Made by a program: the position numbers and the translations under genes | Notes under the pieces: generated by a model | What the model was told of the DNA's origin: nothing | Databases searched by the model: none | Seen by the model: only the letters and a program-made list of their open reading frames with translations | Shown here: one piece after another, positions 9,648 to 16,772 of the stretch | Numbering within the stretch: position 1 is the first letter of the stretch | Layout of the letters: each line of letters opens with the position of its first letter | Virus record (IMG/VR): IMGVR_UViG_3300030090_002957 | Coordinates: 1 to 49,743 of that record | Reading direction: 5' to 3' (one strand) | DNA from: a virus | Length of the DNA stretch: 49,743 nt

Positions 9648-9931
9648 TTTATTTGTTTTCTAAATGTTAAGTTATAATAGTGCAGACCTCTCCTGTTTCG
9701 TTCTGGAGACGATCTAAGTAAAGTTATTGGAATCTACTGAACTAGAACTATTTATGGCTAGAGCAACCAAGTAGATTGAGTATGGAACGGATCTAAGCCC
9801 ATTGATAACTTCCCACTAGAACTATTTATGGCTAGAGCAACCATATGAGTTGTTAACATATATAAAATAATCTTATTTTTAATATATGCAACAGGGTATT
9901 TTATAGCACTACCCTAGTGCCAAAACTAACC
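9648..9931. other. Non-coding leader/promoter region of the capsid gene
   Basis: No gene is visible in this 284-bp stretch. Besides the 29-bp repeats it contains a small palindrome, GCACTA-CCC-TAGTGC, at 9906-9920. A further hairpin (TCTCC/GGAGA) surrounds GTTTCGTT near 9690-9710. I see no convincing -35/-10 pair on the minus strand, so the capsid promoter is not located. Confidence 0.6.
9741..9843. repeat. Two 29-bp direct repeats upstream of the capsid gene
   Basis: An identical 29-base word, beginning ACTAGAACTATTTATGG and ending AGAGCAACCA, occurs at 9741-9769 and 9815-9843, 74 bp apart. The flanks differ. Around the first copy an 8-bp inverted pair (AATCTACT 9731-9738, AGTAGATT 9770-9777) closes the repeat into a loop. 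The elements lie in the presumed 5' leader or promoter zone of the capsid gene, about 95-200 bp upstream of its start. Possible roles are a protein-binding operator or a leader RNA element. Confidence 0.75.
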
Positions 9932-10036
9932 TCACTTCTTAGGATTTTGCTTTTTTTGATTATAAGCCTTCTTATATGGATTAAGAATTCTTTTCTTTTC
10001 TTTATTCTTAGAATCTGATTTTCCTCCGTGTTTCAT
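9932..10036 (-). CDS. Possible 34-aa lysine-rich micropeptide
   Basis: A short frame from ATG at 10036 encodes MKHGGKSDSKNKEKKRILNP followed by a further Lys/Tyr-rich 14 residues. It has no good ribosome site. Its composition matches the cluster of polycationic proteins at 10.9-11.9 kb, which is the main reason to list it. It could equally be part of the capsid leader. Confidence 0.4.
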   Translation of the reverse strand: MKHGGKSDSKNKEKKRILNPYKKAYNQKKQNPKK

Positions 10037-10104
10037 TAGGTAATGTAAATCTTATTTTACATTTTTACAGTGGATATTTTTAGACTCCATGCTTAGATTA
10101 CACT

Positions 10105-10293
10105 ATGAAGAAAATAATTGTACTACTCGGTATAGCTTTCGTAGCACTCGCCAACGTCGCTTGTGATACAACAAACGCTAAAGTAGGGTTACCAATTCCA
10201 TTCACAAACCCAGCAGTAAGGGTTAATCTTGAAACACAGGTTACACCACTACCACCTAAAATTTGTGTTGGTCTTGATGTTGTTGAGGACTAA
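10105..10293 (+). CDS. Counter-oriented small lipoprotein, 62 aa
   Basis: The protein begins MKKIIVLLGIAFVALANVAC, a signal peptide with a lipobox ending ANVA-C, so the mature lipoprotein would start at Cys20 and have only about 43 residues (DTTNAKVGL...PLPPKICVGLDVVED). Asp at +2 would favour inner-membrane retention under the E. coli rule. It is the only plus-strand gene in the 17-kb minus-strand virion block and its stop overlaps the convergent neighbour by 4 bases. This isolated layout is typical of a moron. A role in superinfection exclusion (compare T5 Llp) is inference. Confidence 0.65.
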   Translation: MKKIIVLLGIAFVALANVACDTTNAKVGLPIPFTNPAVRVNLETQVTPLPPKICVGLDVVED

Positions 10294-10658
10294 GCTCCCC
10301 ACATTACCCTGACCCTAAACATTTCTGAACGTATCCAATCGTAGATATTACCATTGGAATCTTTGTATTGTAATCTAAACGAGATATACTCGTTGAAATT
10401 ACTACGTATGGGTACAAATGGTCTGTGCCAAAGAAACTCTGGATCTGTACTCCCATCTTGGTCTACCTGTTTTACTTCTACTATATACCAAATAGGGCGG
10501 TCAAAAGTAGAATCTGATACCCAACCAAGAGTTATCCACCCACTATAGATGTCATGTTCTATAGTTACTTTAGGTACTGGTGGTATAGTTCCCCAATGAT
10601 CATCCGCTTTGATTGCTGTGGGGAGGCAGCATAGCAGGGCTGTTAACAGCCACTTCAC
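10290..10658 (-). CDS. Secreted or envelope protein of unknown function, 122 aa
   Basis: Uses a GTG start overlapping the upstream stop region (TGATGTG). The N-terminus MKWLLTALLCCLPTAIKADD is a signal peptide with likely cleavage after Ala. The mature part is about 100 residues, beta-rich and Trp/Tyr-rich (SGWITLGWVSD, IWYIVEVKQVDQDG, FRVRVMWGA), compatible with one fibronectin or Ig-like domain. It is coupled to the preceding one-membrane-segment protein. Export suggests action in the host periplasm, not the virion. Confidence 0.55.
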   Translation of the reverse strand: MKWLLTALLCCLPTAIKADDHWGTIPPVPKVTIEHDIYSGWITLGWVSDSTFDRPIWYIVEVKQVDQDGSTDPEFLWHRPFVPIRSNFNEYISFRLQYKDSNGNIYDWIRSEMFRVRVMWGA

Positions 10659-10659
10659 A

Positions 10660-10953
10660 TCAATGCTCCTTCGGTACTCCGTTATACAATTTTGACATTA
10701 CTTTATCCATATCCATCTCTAACATTCCTATCTTCAAATCTTGTCTAACGTCTGATGGTAAAGACCCAGAACCCCACTTACCTGCGGGCCAGAGTTTAAC
10801 AAACTCTGAGTTCTCGTTTACATCTTTAGCGATCATTTGAATTTGAAAATCGTTGTGTTGAACATCTGATTGTAATTTAGATGCCCACCAAACAATACCA
10901 GCAGCCTGTACTACAAGCCCTATTCCTAATGATAATAATGTTTTAGTATCCAC
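10660..10953 (-). CDS. Small single-membrane-segment protein, 97 aa (holin- or spanin-like topology)
   Basis: Starts at GTG 10953, overlapping the upstream gene by 11 bases. Residues about 6-25 (LLSLGIGLVVQAAGIVWWAS) form one transmembrane segment, followed by a soluble, likely helical domain of about 70 residues (SKLQSDVQHNDFQIQMIAKD). This topology occurs in phage holin-accessory or membrane-remodelling proteins, but the lysis cassette is at 46.8-48.9 kb, so another envelope role is possible. The next gene encodes an exported protein, suggesting a functional pair. Confidence 0.5.
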   Translation of the reverse strand: MDTKTLLSLGIGLVVQAAGIVWWASKLQSDVQHNDFQIQMIAKDVNENSEFVKLWPAGKWGSGSLPSDVRQDLKIGMLEMDMDKVMSKLYNGVPKEH

Positions 10954-11131
10954 TTTTCTTTTTAAGTCTAGATTCTACAGCTTCTGAAAAAGATTTACGT
11001 TTATTTTTTGGTTTACTGTGTACATATCCTTTCTTCTTCAAAGCTAAGTGCTTCTCATAAGTATCTGCTTTAACACCTTTACCCGTTTTAGGGTCATACA
11101 TCATGTGCGGTTTGAAATCTTTCTTTTTCAT
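10943..11131 (-). CDS. Basic FKPH-motif protein, 62 aa
   Basis: Sequence MKKKDFKPHMMYDPKTGKGV then YEKHLALKKKGYVHSKPKNK and a basic tail. The FKPHxMxxP...Y...L..KG(Y/W) motif recurs in the acidic-tailed protein at 48906-49187, so the two are paralogues. Similar FKPHMMYDP proteins are, from memory, common in marine phages. The strongly cationic tail suggests contact with DNA or an acidic partner. ATGA overlap with the upstream gene shows coupling. Confidence 0.65.
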   Translation of the reverse strand: MKKKDFKPHMMYDPKTGKGVKADTYEKHLALKKKGYVHSKPKNKRKSFSEAVESRLKKKSGY

Positions 11132-11406
11132 TTTTTACCCTTTTTCTTTTTTGGTTTGTATTTCCTACCAGTTGCTCTGATAAATGCTTTCCTCTCCGCT
11201 TCTGTATACTTAGCGTTTTGTTTTCCCTCCGCTGTAGCTTTCCTTTTCCTACGTGTACCTGCTGCATATTTTGCAGACGATAACATCTTAATCGCTCTCT
11301 CAGGTAAATAACGCTCCCCTGTTTCAGAAGACTTCTTACCAGATTTAGTACGCCACTTTTGTTTAGTCCAATCTTTTAAGGACTTCTGTGACTTTTTCAA
11401 AGCCAT
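11128..11406 (-). CDS. Lysine/arginine-rich protein, 92 aa
   Basis: MALKKSQKSLKDWTKQKWRT is followed by a motif GERYLPERAIKMLSSAKYAA and a basic region KATAEGKQNAKYTEAERKAF ending KYKPKKKKGKK. The central helix-forming part resembles small basic proteins of marine phages and large algal viruses. It sits between scaffold and capsid with three similar basic proteins. Likely roles are DNA condensation in the head or assembly, by composition only. The start is coupled (TAATG) to the upstream gene. Confidence 0.65.
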   Translation of the reverse strand: MALKKSQKSLKDWTKQKWRTKSGKKSSETGERYLPERAIKMLSSAKYAAGTRRKRKATAEGKQNAKYTEAERKAFIRATGRKYKPKKKKGKK

Positions 11407-11585
11407 TACTTGTAACCCCCACCTCTTTTTTTGTACATCATAGCAAGTAACTGAGCTTTACGTGCAGACCATTGACCTGCTTTTCCTCCTTTAGTACCTG
11501 CAAGTATGCGTTTAAAAAGCCTTTTACGCATCGTAGGCTTTGTATAATTACCTGCTTTATTAACTGTTGATTTTTTCTTAGCCAT
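11406..11585 (-). CDS. Lysine/arginine-rich protein, 59 aa
   Basis: Starts at ATG 11585, sharing TAATG with the stop of the upstream gene; a start two codons earlier would overlap more. The protein MAKKKSTVNKAGNYTKPTMR continues KRLFKRILAGTKGGKAGQWS and ends ARKAQLLAMMYKKRGGGYK. It is highly basic with a short amphipathic helix (ARKAQLLAMMYKK). It belongs to the four-gene polycationic cluster. Function is unknown; nucleic-acid binding is inferred from charge. Confidence 0.65.
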   Translation of the reverse strand: MAKKKSTVNKAGNYTKPTMRKRLFKRILAGTKGGKAGQWSARKAQLLAMMYKKRGGGYK

Positions 11586-11878
11586 TACCAAAGTTTTCTA
11601 CAGGCCCAATAGCGAGCGGTTGTTTTATCTTTCGCAGTCTGGCAGTTATGCCTAGCCCTAAAGTTTTTACGCCTCTTAGGGTCTTTGTGCTGCCTAAAAT
11701 CTTGATAGTCTCTATGACCAAAACCTACTTTTTTAATCTTGTCACCCTGTTTGCCAAGAACAATAAACTTCTTTTTACTCCCCGCAGGAGCTTTCTTTGG
11801 TTTATTAAATCCAGCAAACTTCTCACCTCTCCATAGGATTTGCCCTGAAGGTAGTCGTTTGAATTTTGCCCTAGCCAT
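11585..11878 (-). CDS. Basic protein with conserved FRARHNC...ARYWACRKLW tail, 97 aa
   Basis: The C-terminal half carries the signature RRKNFRARHNC...KDKTTARYWACRKLW. I recognise this arrangement of paired Cys and RARH/ARYW from small proteins of marine phages and nucleocytoplasmic large DNA viruses, where function is unestablished. The N-terminus (MARAKFKRLPSGQILWRGEK) and middle (KFIVLGKQGDKIKKVGFG) look like a small beta barrel. It is the first of the basic cluster after the scaffold gene. A virion-assembly role is inference from position. Confidence 0.7.
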   Translation of the reverse strand: MARAKFKRLPSGQILWRGEKFAGFNKPKKAPAGSKKKFIVLGKQGDKIKKVGFGHRDYQDFRQHKDPKRRKNFRARHNCQTAKDKTTARYWACRKLW

Positions 11879-11897
11879 AGGCTAGTATAAACTACTT

Positions 11898-13145
11898 TTA
11901 TTCACCACTCAAGGCTGCACTAATTGCCTCTTCAAAGGATAAGTCTGAAGGTCTTTTTGAAGCGGTATCAGATTTTGGTGCTCCTGATACAGTAGGCTCG
12001 GCATCTTCGTACTCCGATAACTTATTCATAAGTACTTCAGCTTCAGCACGAGAAGATAAGTATTCACGAACGATAGTAGGTAAAAGTTGAGCAGCTACTG
12101 AATTATAAGCAAAATCTACAGGATGCACCACTGAGGGATCTAGATCTGAAGCTTTTGATTCTATAGCAGACATGTCTAACCCCTCTACTCCAGAAAGGAA
12201 AGGTAGCTTTTCACTAACCCTTTGAACTACATTTTTTGTGATTACATTACGTACTTCAGCTTTTTCTGCTAACTCCATTTGGGCTTTTTGCTCTTGAATG
12301 TATTGAGCTTCCTGTAATGCCTCATCAGCATTTTCAAAGAGTTCATTTCTTTTCTGTAATATTGGATCAATGTCTTCTATAACTCTATAAATAGTAGATT
12401 TATCTCTCCCAGAAGCTTCAGGTAAAAGTTCACTCAATGCTTGATCCTGTTTAGTAGAATCATCCATAGATATAATATCTACAAGAGCATCATAATCCAC
12501 TTCATACTTTTCAGCTATGACTTCTGCTCTATCCATCAACCTATTTAAAGGTTCAGTTACTACTTCTTTATACTGATAGGTATTCTCTAAATCACTAAAA
12601 GATTTTTCTATTTCGTACTGTCTTAACTGTTCCTGTAAAGCTTCGACATCTTTGTTCTCTGCAATAGCAGTTAACTCAGACATTTTAGATTCTTGTTCTT
12701 TTACAGTTTGGCGTAAAGTATCAAGCTCTGATTTATTGGTGCGTAACTCTTCTTTTAATTGTTTAAATCTATTAGCTGCTTTAGGAGTCCACTCATCCCC
12801 TACTTCATCAGATAACTCCTCTATCGGATCGTCAGAATTTATTTTTTCTTTGTTATCCTCTACTTCTTTATCAGAATCCTCTTCTGTTTTTTCTTCAGAA
12901 GTTTCTTCAACAGCTTCTTCAGTAGATTCTTCAGTGGCTTCTTCTGCTTTTTGTTCTTCTTTTTCTACTGCCTCTTGAGCTTCTTGATCAACAGATTCTA
13001 CAAATTCAGGATTATTTATATTATCTAGAGCAGCATCTAAAGCATCAAGAAAAGAATCTTGGGTAGTCTCTTGAGGTAAGCTATCAATAGGGTTATCAGA
13101 TTCTGCTGGTGCTTCTACTGTTGCGGTGTCTGTATGTGATTCCAT
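11898..13145 (-). CDS. Scaffolding protein, 415 aa
   Basis: The first about 100 residues are extremely acidic (EEAVEKEEQKAEEATEES and similar). A long coiled coil follows (FKQLKEELRTNKSELDTLRQ ... ALQEQLRQYEIEKSF), then helical segments and a C-terminus of the type APKSDTASKRPSDLSFEEAI. Acidic, coiled-coil, helical and lying between portal and capsid is the standard profile of a head scaffold. The start overlaps the upstream 102-aa gene by 31 bases. No protease domain is visible. Confidence 0.8.
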   Translation of the reverse strand: MESHTDTATVEAPAESDNPIDSLPQETTQDSFLDALDAALDNINNPEFVESVDQEAQEAVEKEEQKAEEATEESTEEAVEETSEEKTEEDSDKEVEDNKEKINSDDPIEELSDEVGDEWTPKAANRFKQLKEELRTNKSELDTLRQTVKEQESKMSELTAIAENKDVEALQEQLRQYEIEKSFSDLENTYQYKEVVTEPLNRLMDRAEVIAEKYEVDYDALVDIISMDDSTKQDQALSELLPEASGRDKSTIYRVIEDIDPILQKRNELFENADEALQEAQYIQEQKAQMELAEKAEVRNVITKNVVQRVSEKLPFLSGVEGLDMSAIESKASDLDPSVVHPVDFAYNSVAAQLLPTIVREYLSSRAEAEVLMNKLSEYEDAEPTVSGAPKSDTASKRPSDLSFEEAISAALSGE

Positions 13146-13423
13146 TCTTCAGGTGTTACGTTTGGTTGTTTATTCCCTTGTACTTTAGTTAGTTTATGTA
13201 AATCACTGAAAGCATCACGATATCCTGCGTACCATGCGTGACGGTTGCTGTTAATCTTCTCGTCCCCAGCAACTGATCCGAAAGTTGGTCCTGCTGTGTC
13301 TTTGAGAATTGCGACTGCCGTTTGGAAAGCCTCAGAATCCAAGACCGCTCGTAATTCTTCAATTCGTTTAACATCTTTGAACCACCTATCTATTGGAATA
13401 GGTAAGGCAACTTTTTTCGGCAT
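13115..13423 (-). CDS. Small conserved phage protein between portal and scaffold, 102 aa
   Basis: Begins MPKKVALPIPIDRWFKDVKR and contains a helical core with HAWYAGYRDAFSDLHKLTKV, a pattern (W..GYR.A..DL..L) recurrent in small podovirus genes next to the portal. Its end overlaps the scaffold start. No catalytic motif is visible. It is possibly a head-assembly cofactor. Confidence 0.6.
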   Translation of the reverse strand: MPKKVALPIPIDRWFKDVKRIEELRAVLDSEAFQTAVAILKDTAGPTFGSVAGDEKINSNRHAWYAGYRDAFSDLHKLTKVQGNKQPNVTPEEWNHIQTPQQ

Positions 13424-13431
13424 CTATAAAT

Positions 13432-15651
13432 TTATTGTTTTTGCAAGTCCATTGCAGTCTTTGCATCACGCAAGGCTTGCTCTTGCTCAAACTTGGCTTG
13501 TTTTAACTGCATGTCAAGTTCAGCTTTTTGTTGTGCCATCTGCATTTTCATCTGATGCTCTTGCATTTTAGCAGTCATTGCAGGATCTTGACCCTCTTCA
13601 GGAGTCTGATCCGCTTTAGCAGCTTCACGCTGCATCTTTTGTACTTGTTTTGAGGTGTTATTTATCATCTCTTCTGCAAATTGAAGGGCTTGTTTAGCCT
13701 GACCAACCAAACCTTCTTGCATAGGATCACCTGCTAACTGCTCCGCAGTCATTGCAATGTGCTCATAAAATGCCTGTAATGCAGGTAAAACCTGCAACGG
13801 ATCTGCCTGACCCACATTTAAACGCTCAATTAACCCTGTCAAAGCTGGAATATGCTCTGCCAAATGAGCTGAGTGTAATTCAGTCGAAACCACAGGAACA
13901 GAAATACCTCCTGACAACTGTTGGTTCTCAAGATAAGCTATCTTACTATCAACAGTCGGACGAGCACCTTCTAACACAGGAGCATACCTGTCAGCTAAAT
14001 CATGCCCAACACGAGTAGAAACTATATCACGAGTGAGGTTCTTACGACCAACCTCATCGAACGAACCTGATATAGCTTGTAACTCCCGAAGGGCAACCAA
14101 TCTATTGGCATACGAGCCATTACCAATAGATCGGACGGCTTTTGTTTTAGCCAAATCTAATGTCTTGATAAATGATTCCTGTACCCCTCGCTCTGCACAC
14201 CTATTGTAAAACTCTGAAAGAGCTGCATCTCTCTTCTTACCTTTGACTATCCTCCTAACAATCTCTTTAAGAAGCCTGTTCCATGAAGCATAGAACAGGT
14301 TTAAGGATGCACCAGACAATCTAGTCTGTACATCCATGTCAGCGACAACCTGCATCTGATTCTTGTAAGGTGAACTCTGATTAGGCCCATATGTACTGAT
14401 AGTATCAGTGTTCAACGCTAACTGATTTGAGATATCTGTTAGAGCTGGTTGTACACCAGTACTCAAGTTAGGTGCTGCCTTCTCAATGATATTGACGTTG
14501 GGGGATAGGACGGCATATGCTCCATAATACGTAAACCCTAATTCATCTAACGCCCTCTGGTTTTCGGGTTGAATCATAACTGCCGATCCTAACATCGCAC
14601 CGTCAATCATCTGACAACGTAATCTGTTGCTAGTCTGAATGTGGTTAAAGATACGATGCCCCAACCCCCGCACCGAATGATATGTTCCATTCGAGCCAAC
14701 TCCATACGTAAACATAACATACGCATGTTCTGGCTTCTCGTAGCGGGAAATCTTCTCGTATAAAAACTTTTTAGGGTTCATCTCCGCACTGATGTAATGC
14801 GAAATAGATCCATCTATCTCACGTACCCAAAAATGTAACACCGATATCGTAGGGTTTTGGTAACCTTCATGAATATCGTTGTTCTTCATCTCAGCTTGCA
14901 AACTCTCCCAATCAGAATAGTAAGTCCTTTCAGAATCACGACCCCTTGTAGTTACGTTTTTAAGCAAAACTCTTTTTACCTCATCTACGTTCCAACCTAC
15001 TTTTTCAGCAGCTTTAGGGTTTTTGATGAAGTTGAACAACTCGTGCATGTGATACTGCCTACGCCCAATCGCTACATCAATAGCCGACTCAGACGCAGGT
15101 GTTTGCCTCGGTATCAAAAAGTCTGCGAAACTACCTACCCTAAACTGCCAATCATCAGGCGTGTCAAAGTAAGTGATCCCTGTACCATGTTTTATGAACG
15201 TCGTACAAAGACGAAGGTAGTGTGAATGGAAATCAGGCCAACTACGCAACAAATGGGTTATCTCCTCAGAAACAATATCCTCCTGCTGAGTAATCTCACT
15301 AGGCTCTCCCTGCGTACCCTTTACCTCCACTAGTTTTTCCAGTGAAGAGTAAAGGTCTACGTAGGCAGATAGCGATATATCCAAAAGACGTTGAGCCTCT
15401 CCGAAATTCAAATTAGTTTTAAGACCCTGACCACTCGCATTTAACTGAGACTGATTGTAAGGATTAGCCCCGTCAAACATCGCATCTACCCTAGCCCTGT
15501 TGATAGAGGACTGTTCATCAGCTTTGCGAAGACCTTGAAATATTCTCAAGGCGCATTTGACATCTTTTATACGACTTTCCATCGGCTTGCCGTCTTCATC
15601 AAAAGCAGCTAAACCATCAAGCTCCTGCATGGCATGTGAATCTTTATACAT
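13432..15651 (-). CDS. Portal protein, 739 aa
   Basis: Length, position next to scaffold and sequence character identify a podovirus-type portal (head-to-tail connector), the dodecamer through which DNA is packaged and ejected. Residues about 40-110 contain the typical SINRARVDAMFDGANPYNQS region. The core has DWQFRVGSFADFLIPRQTPA, an Arg-rich clip region and a helical barrel. The last 130 residues are Gln/Ala/Lys-rich coiled coil (MQEHQMKMQMAQQKAELDMQ), a common portal tail. The ATG at 15651 lies just before a heptamer repeat array. Confidence 0.85.
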   Translation of the reverse strand: MYKDSHAMQELDGLAAFDEDGKPMESRIKDVKCALRIFQGLRKADEQSSINRARVDAMFDGANPYNQSQLNASGQGLKTNLNFGEAQRLLDISLSAYVDLYSSLEKLVEVKGTQGEPSEITQQEDIVSEEITHLLRSWPDFHSHYLRLCTTFIKHGTGITYFDTPDDWQFRVGSFADFLIPRQTPASESAIDVAIGRRQYHMHELFNFIKNPKAAEKVGWNVDEVKRVLLKNVTTRGRDSERTYYSDWESLQAEMKNNDIHEGYQNPTISVLHFWVREIDGSISHYISAEMNPKKFLYEKISRYEKPEHAYVMFTYGVGSNGTYHSVRGLGHRIFNHIQTSNRLRCQMIDGAMLGSAVMIQPENQRALDELGFTYYGAYAVLSPNVNIIEKAAPNLSTGVQPALTDISNQLALNTDTISTYGPNQSSPYKNQMQVVADMDVQTRLSGASLNLFYASWNRLLKEIVRRIVKGKKRDAALSEFYNRCAERGVQESFIKTLDLAKTKAVRSIGNGSYANRLVALRELQAISGSFDEVGRKNLTRDIVSTRVGHDLADRYAPVLEGARPTVDSKIAYLENQQLSGGISVPVVSTELHSAHLAEHIPALTGLIERLNVGQADPLQVLPALQAFYEHIAMTAEQLAGDPMQEGLVGQAKQALQFAEEMINNTSKQVQKMQREAAKADQTPEEGQDPAMTAKMQEHQMKMQMAQQKAELDMQLKQAKFEQEQALRDAKTAMDLQKQ

Positions 15652-15698
15652 TAGTCAATAAATTTAAGGCCAATTTAGCTTTCTACAAGGGTGAATCT

Positions 15699-15740
15699 GA
15701 TCCCTGTACCTTGAATCAGGAATCATGAATCAGGGATCAC
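15699..15740. repeat. Degenerate heptanucleotide array 1
   Basis: Six consecutive 7-base units (GATCCCT, GTACCTT, GAATCAG, GAATCAT, GAATCAG, GGATCAC) run from 15699 to 15740. The array can also fold, since TGATCCCTG (15698-15706) pairs with CAGGGATCA (15731-15739). It lies between portal and the preceding gene and contains that gene's stop codon. Related arrays are at 16907, 20990 and 23175. Confidence 0.7.
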
Positions 15741-16201
15741 CATACAGAGTCCACGATATGTTGAACTTGTACATAGCGACGACAGCCTTCGTAGTCGTAC
15801 AGGGCTACGTATTGCTTACCTGCTGTATTTGTTTTTTCTCTGACAAGGTACATCTTCCCTGAGTTTGGACCCCTCTTGGGAGGGACCATGCAGTAGATAG
15901 CCCCATACTCGGTCACAGAGTATCGAGGATACTCTGGAACCTGTCGGGCCTTCATCTGATCCTCAATCATGGCTCTCGTCAATTCTGGAGGCTTCTCGTC
16001 GCTGAAAATCAATTCGGCTAGTCTTTCAGTGTCTACAGTTAGACGCTGACCTGATTTTTTATATATTCGGGCATACCACCGCCCGCTCTGATAATAGTTA
16101 CGTAGTCTTTTACCATTCCTGTAAATAAACCCATGTTGGTCTATTTCGTATTTTGTTTTGGGGATAGGTCTTCTTTCAGTTTTTTCTAATAGGTTTTCCA
16201 T
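15737..16201 (-). CDS. Tandem NUMOD4-like DNA-binding protein without an HNH core, 154 aa
   Basis: Two similar modules follow each other. The first reads YEIDQHGFIYRNGKRLRNYY with YARIYKKSGQRLTVDTERLA; the second reads YPRYSVTEYGAIYCM with YVALYDYEGCRRYVQVQHIV. This repeated Y.I...G.IY...G...RY..V.LY...G.R..V pattern is the DNA-contact module found beside HNH homing endonucleases. The expected HNH core with H-N-H residues is absent, so it may act as a regulator or be a decayed homing gene. ATG 16201 is preferred over an upstream TTG. No clear Shine-Dalgarno is seen. Confidence 0.6.
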   Translation of the reverse strand: MENLLEKTERRPIPKTKYEIDQHGFIYRNGKRLRNYYQSGRWYARIYKKSGQRLTVDTERLAELIFSDEKPPELTRAMIEDQMKARQVPEYPRYSVTEYGAIYCMVPPKRGPNSGKMYLVREKTNTAGKQYVALYDYEGCRRYVQVQHIVDSVW

Positions 16202-16275
16202 AAACAAGGAGTAGCACAGAAAAGAAATTGAATCAATACATATTACATATATTAATATAGATAATGTTATTTTCT

Positions 16276-16331
16276 TCTAATACAGTTTGTTCTATTTACA
16301 TTGTAAGTACAATAGAACAAACTGTATTAGA
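16276..16331. repeat. Perfect 20-bp inverted repeat, 16-base spacer
   Basis: Left arm 16276-16295 (TCTAATACAG plus TTTGTTCTAT) is the exact reverse complement of the right arm 16312-16331. The spacer contains its own palindrome, TTACA-T-TGTAA. No T-run follows on either strand, so it is not a normal terminator. It lies in a 228-bp AT-rich gap between two minus-strand genes. Candidate roles are operator, replication origin, packaging site or RNase III substrate. Confidence 0.85.
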
Positions 16332-16429
16332 CATTTTCATATTTATTAGAAAAAGTTTTGGGGAATAATAAAGACGCTCAAAACCTATATGGTCAATTCT
16401 TTGTTTCCGCTTTTTTGGTAAATACCCGC

Positions 16430-16678
16430 TTATTCTTGTGAGCGGTTTTCTGTACCCTGTTTCTTGAGCTTTCTTTGCTCCATTATGCGCTCTTTGTTCT
16501 GTAAGTAGTAAGCTCGATTATAAGCCCTTTGTTTTTCTCTCCACTTAGGGTCATCAGCCCTTTCTCTTTCTCGTTTTTCAGCAATACTAGTTTTGTTCAT
16601 TTCGTAGTATTTACGCTGGTATTCTAGTCTTTTCTTCTTGTTGTTTTTGTAGTATTCCTGTTTTTTAAGGTCTGCCAT
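16430..16678 (-). CDS. Small basic Tyr/Lys-rich protein, 82 aa
   Basis: Begins MADLKKQEYYKNNKKKRLEY and contains two related stretches, RKYYEMNKTSIAEKRERERA and RAYYLQNKERIMEQRKLKKQ, suggesting internal duplication. Such YYxxNKxxI..KR repeats occur as N-terminal linkers of HNH endonucleases and in small phage proteins. No HNH motif follows here. The start at 16678 is chosen because it lies just after a possible promoter and gives a regular N-terminus. Probably nucleic-acid binding. Confidence 0.5.
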   Translation of the reverse strand: MADLKKQEYYKNNKKKRLEYQRKYYEMNKTSIAEKRERERADDPKWREKQRAYNRAYYLQNKERIMEQRKLKKQGTENRSQE

Positions 16679-16683
16679 AGCTA

Positions 16684-16711
16684 CTAATATGAGCGGGCAA
16701 AAATAAGTCAA
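16684..16711 (-). promoter_or_regulatory. Possible sigma70 promoter for the minus-strand late block
   Basis: On the minus strand, TTGACT (plus 16706-16711) is followed after 16 bases by TATTAG (plus 16684-16689). The -10 ends only 5 bases before the ATG at 16678, so a transcript from it would be leaderless. This is weak evidence alone. Confidence 0.35.
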
Positions 16712-16725
16712 ATTTTTTCTTACAG

Positions 16726-16772
16726 CCCCCTATATGTACAGTTCGCTCGTTAAAAAATATCTATATAGGGGG
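16726..16772. repeat. Inverted repeat CCCCCTATAT/ATATAGGGGG in the divergent region
   Basis: Perfect 10-bp arms at 16726-16735 and 16763-16772, separated by 27 bases, lie in the divergent gap between minus-strand gene 16430-16678 and the plus-strand accessory region. The position suits an operator or a leader hairpin for a plus-strand transcript. Confidence 0.6.

Noticed and set aside
9731-9777. Capsid-leader repeat as a tRNA or hammerhead ribozyme
   Set aside because: No cloverleaf, no T-loop consensus, no CTGATGA/GAAA hammerhead core.
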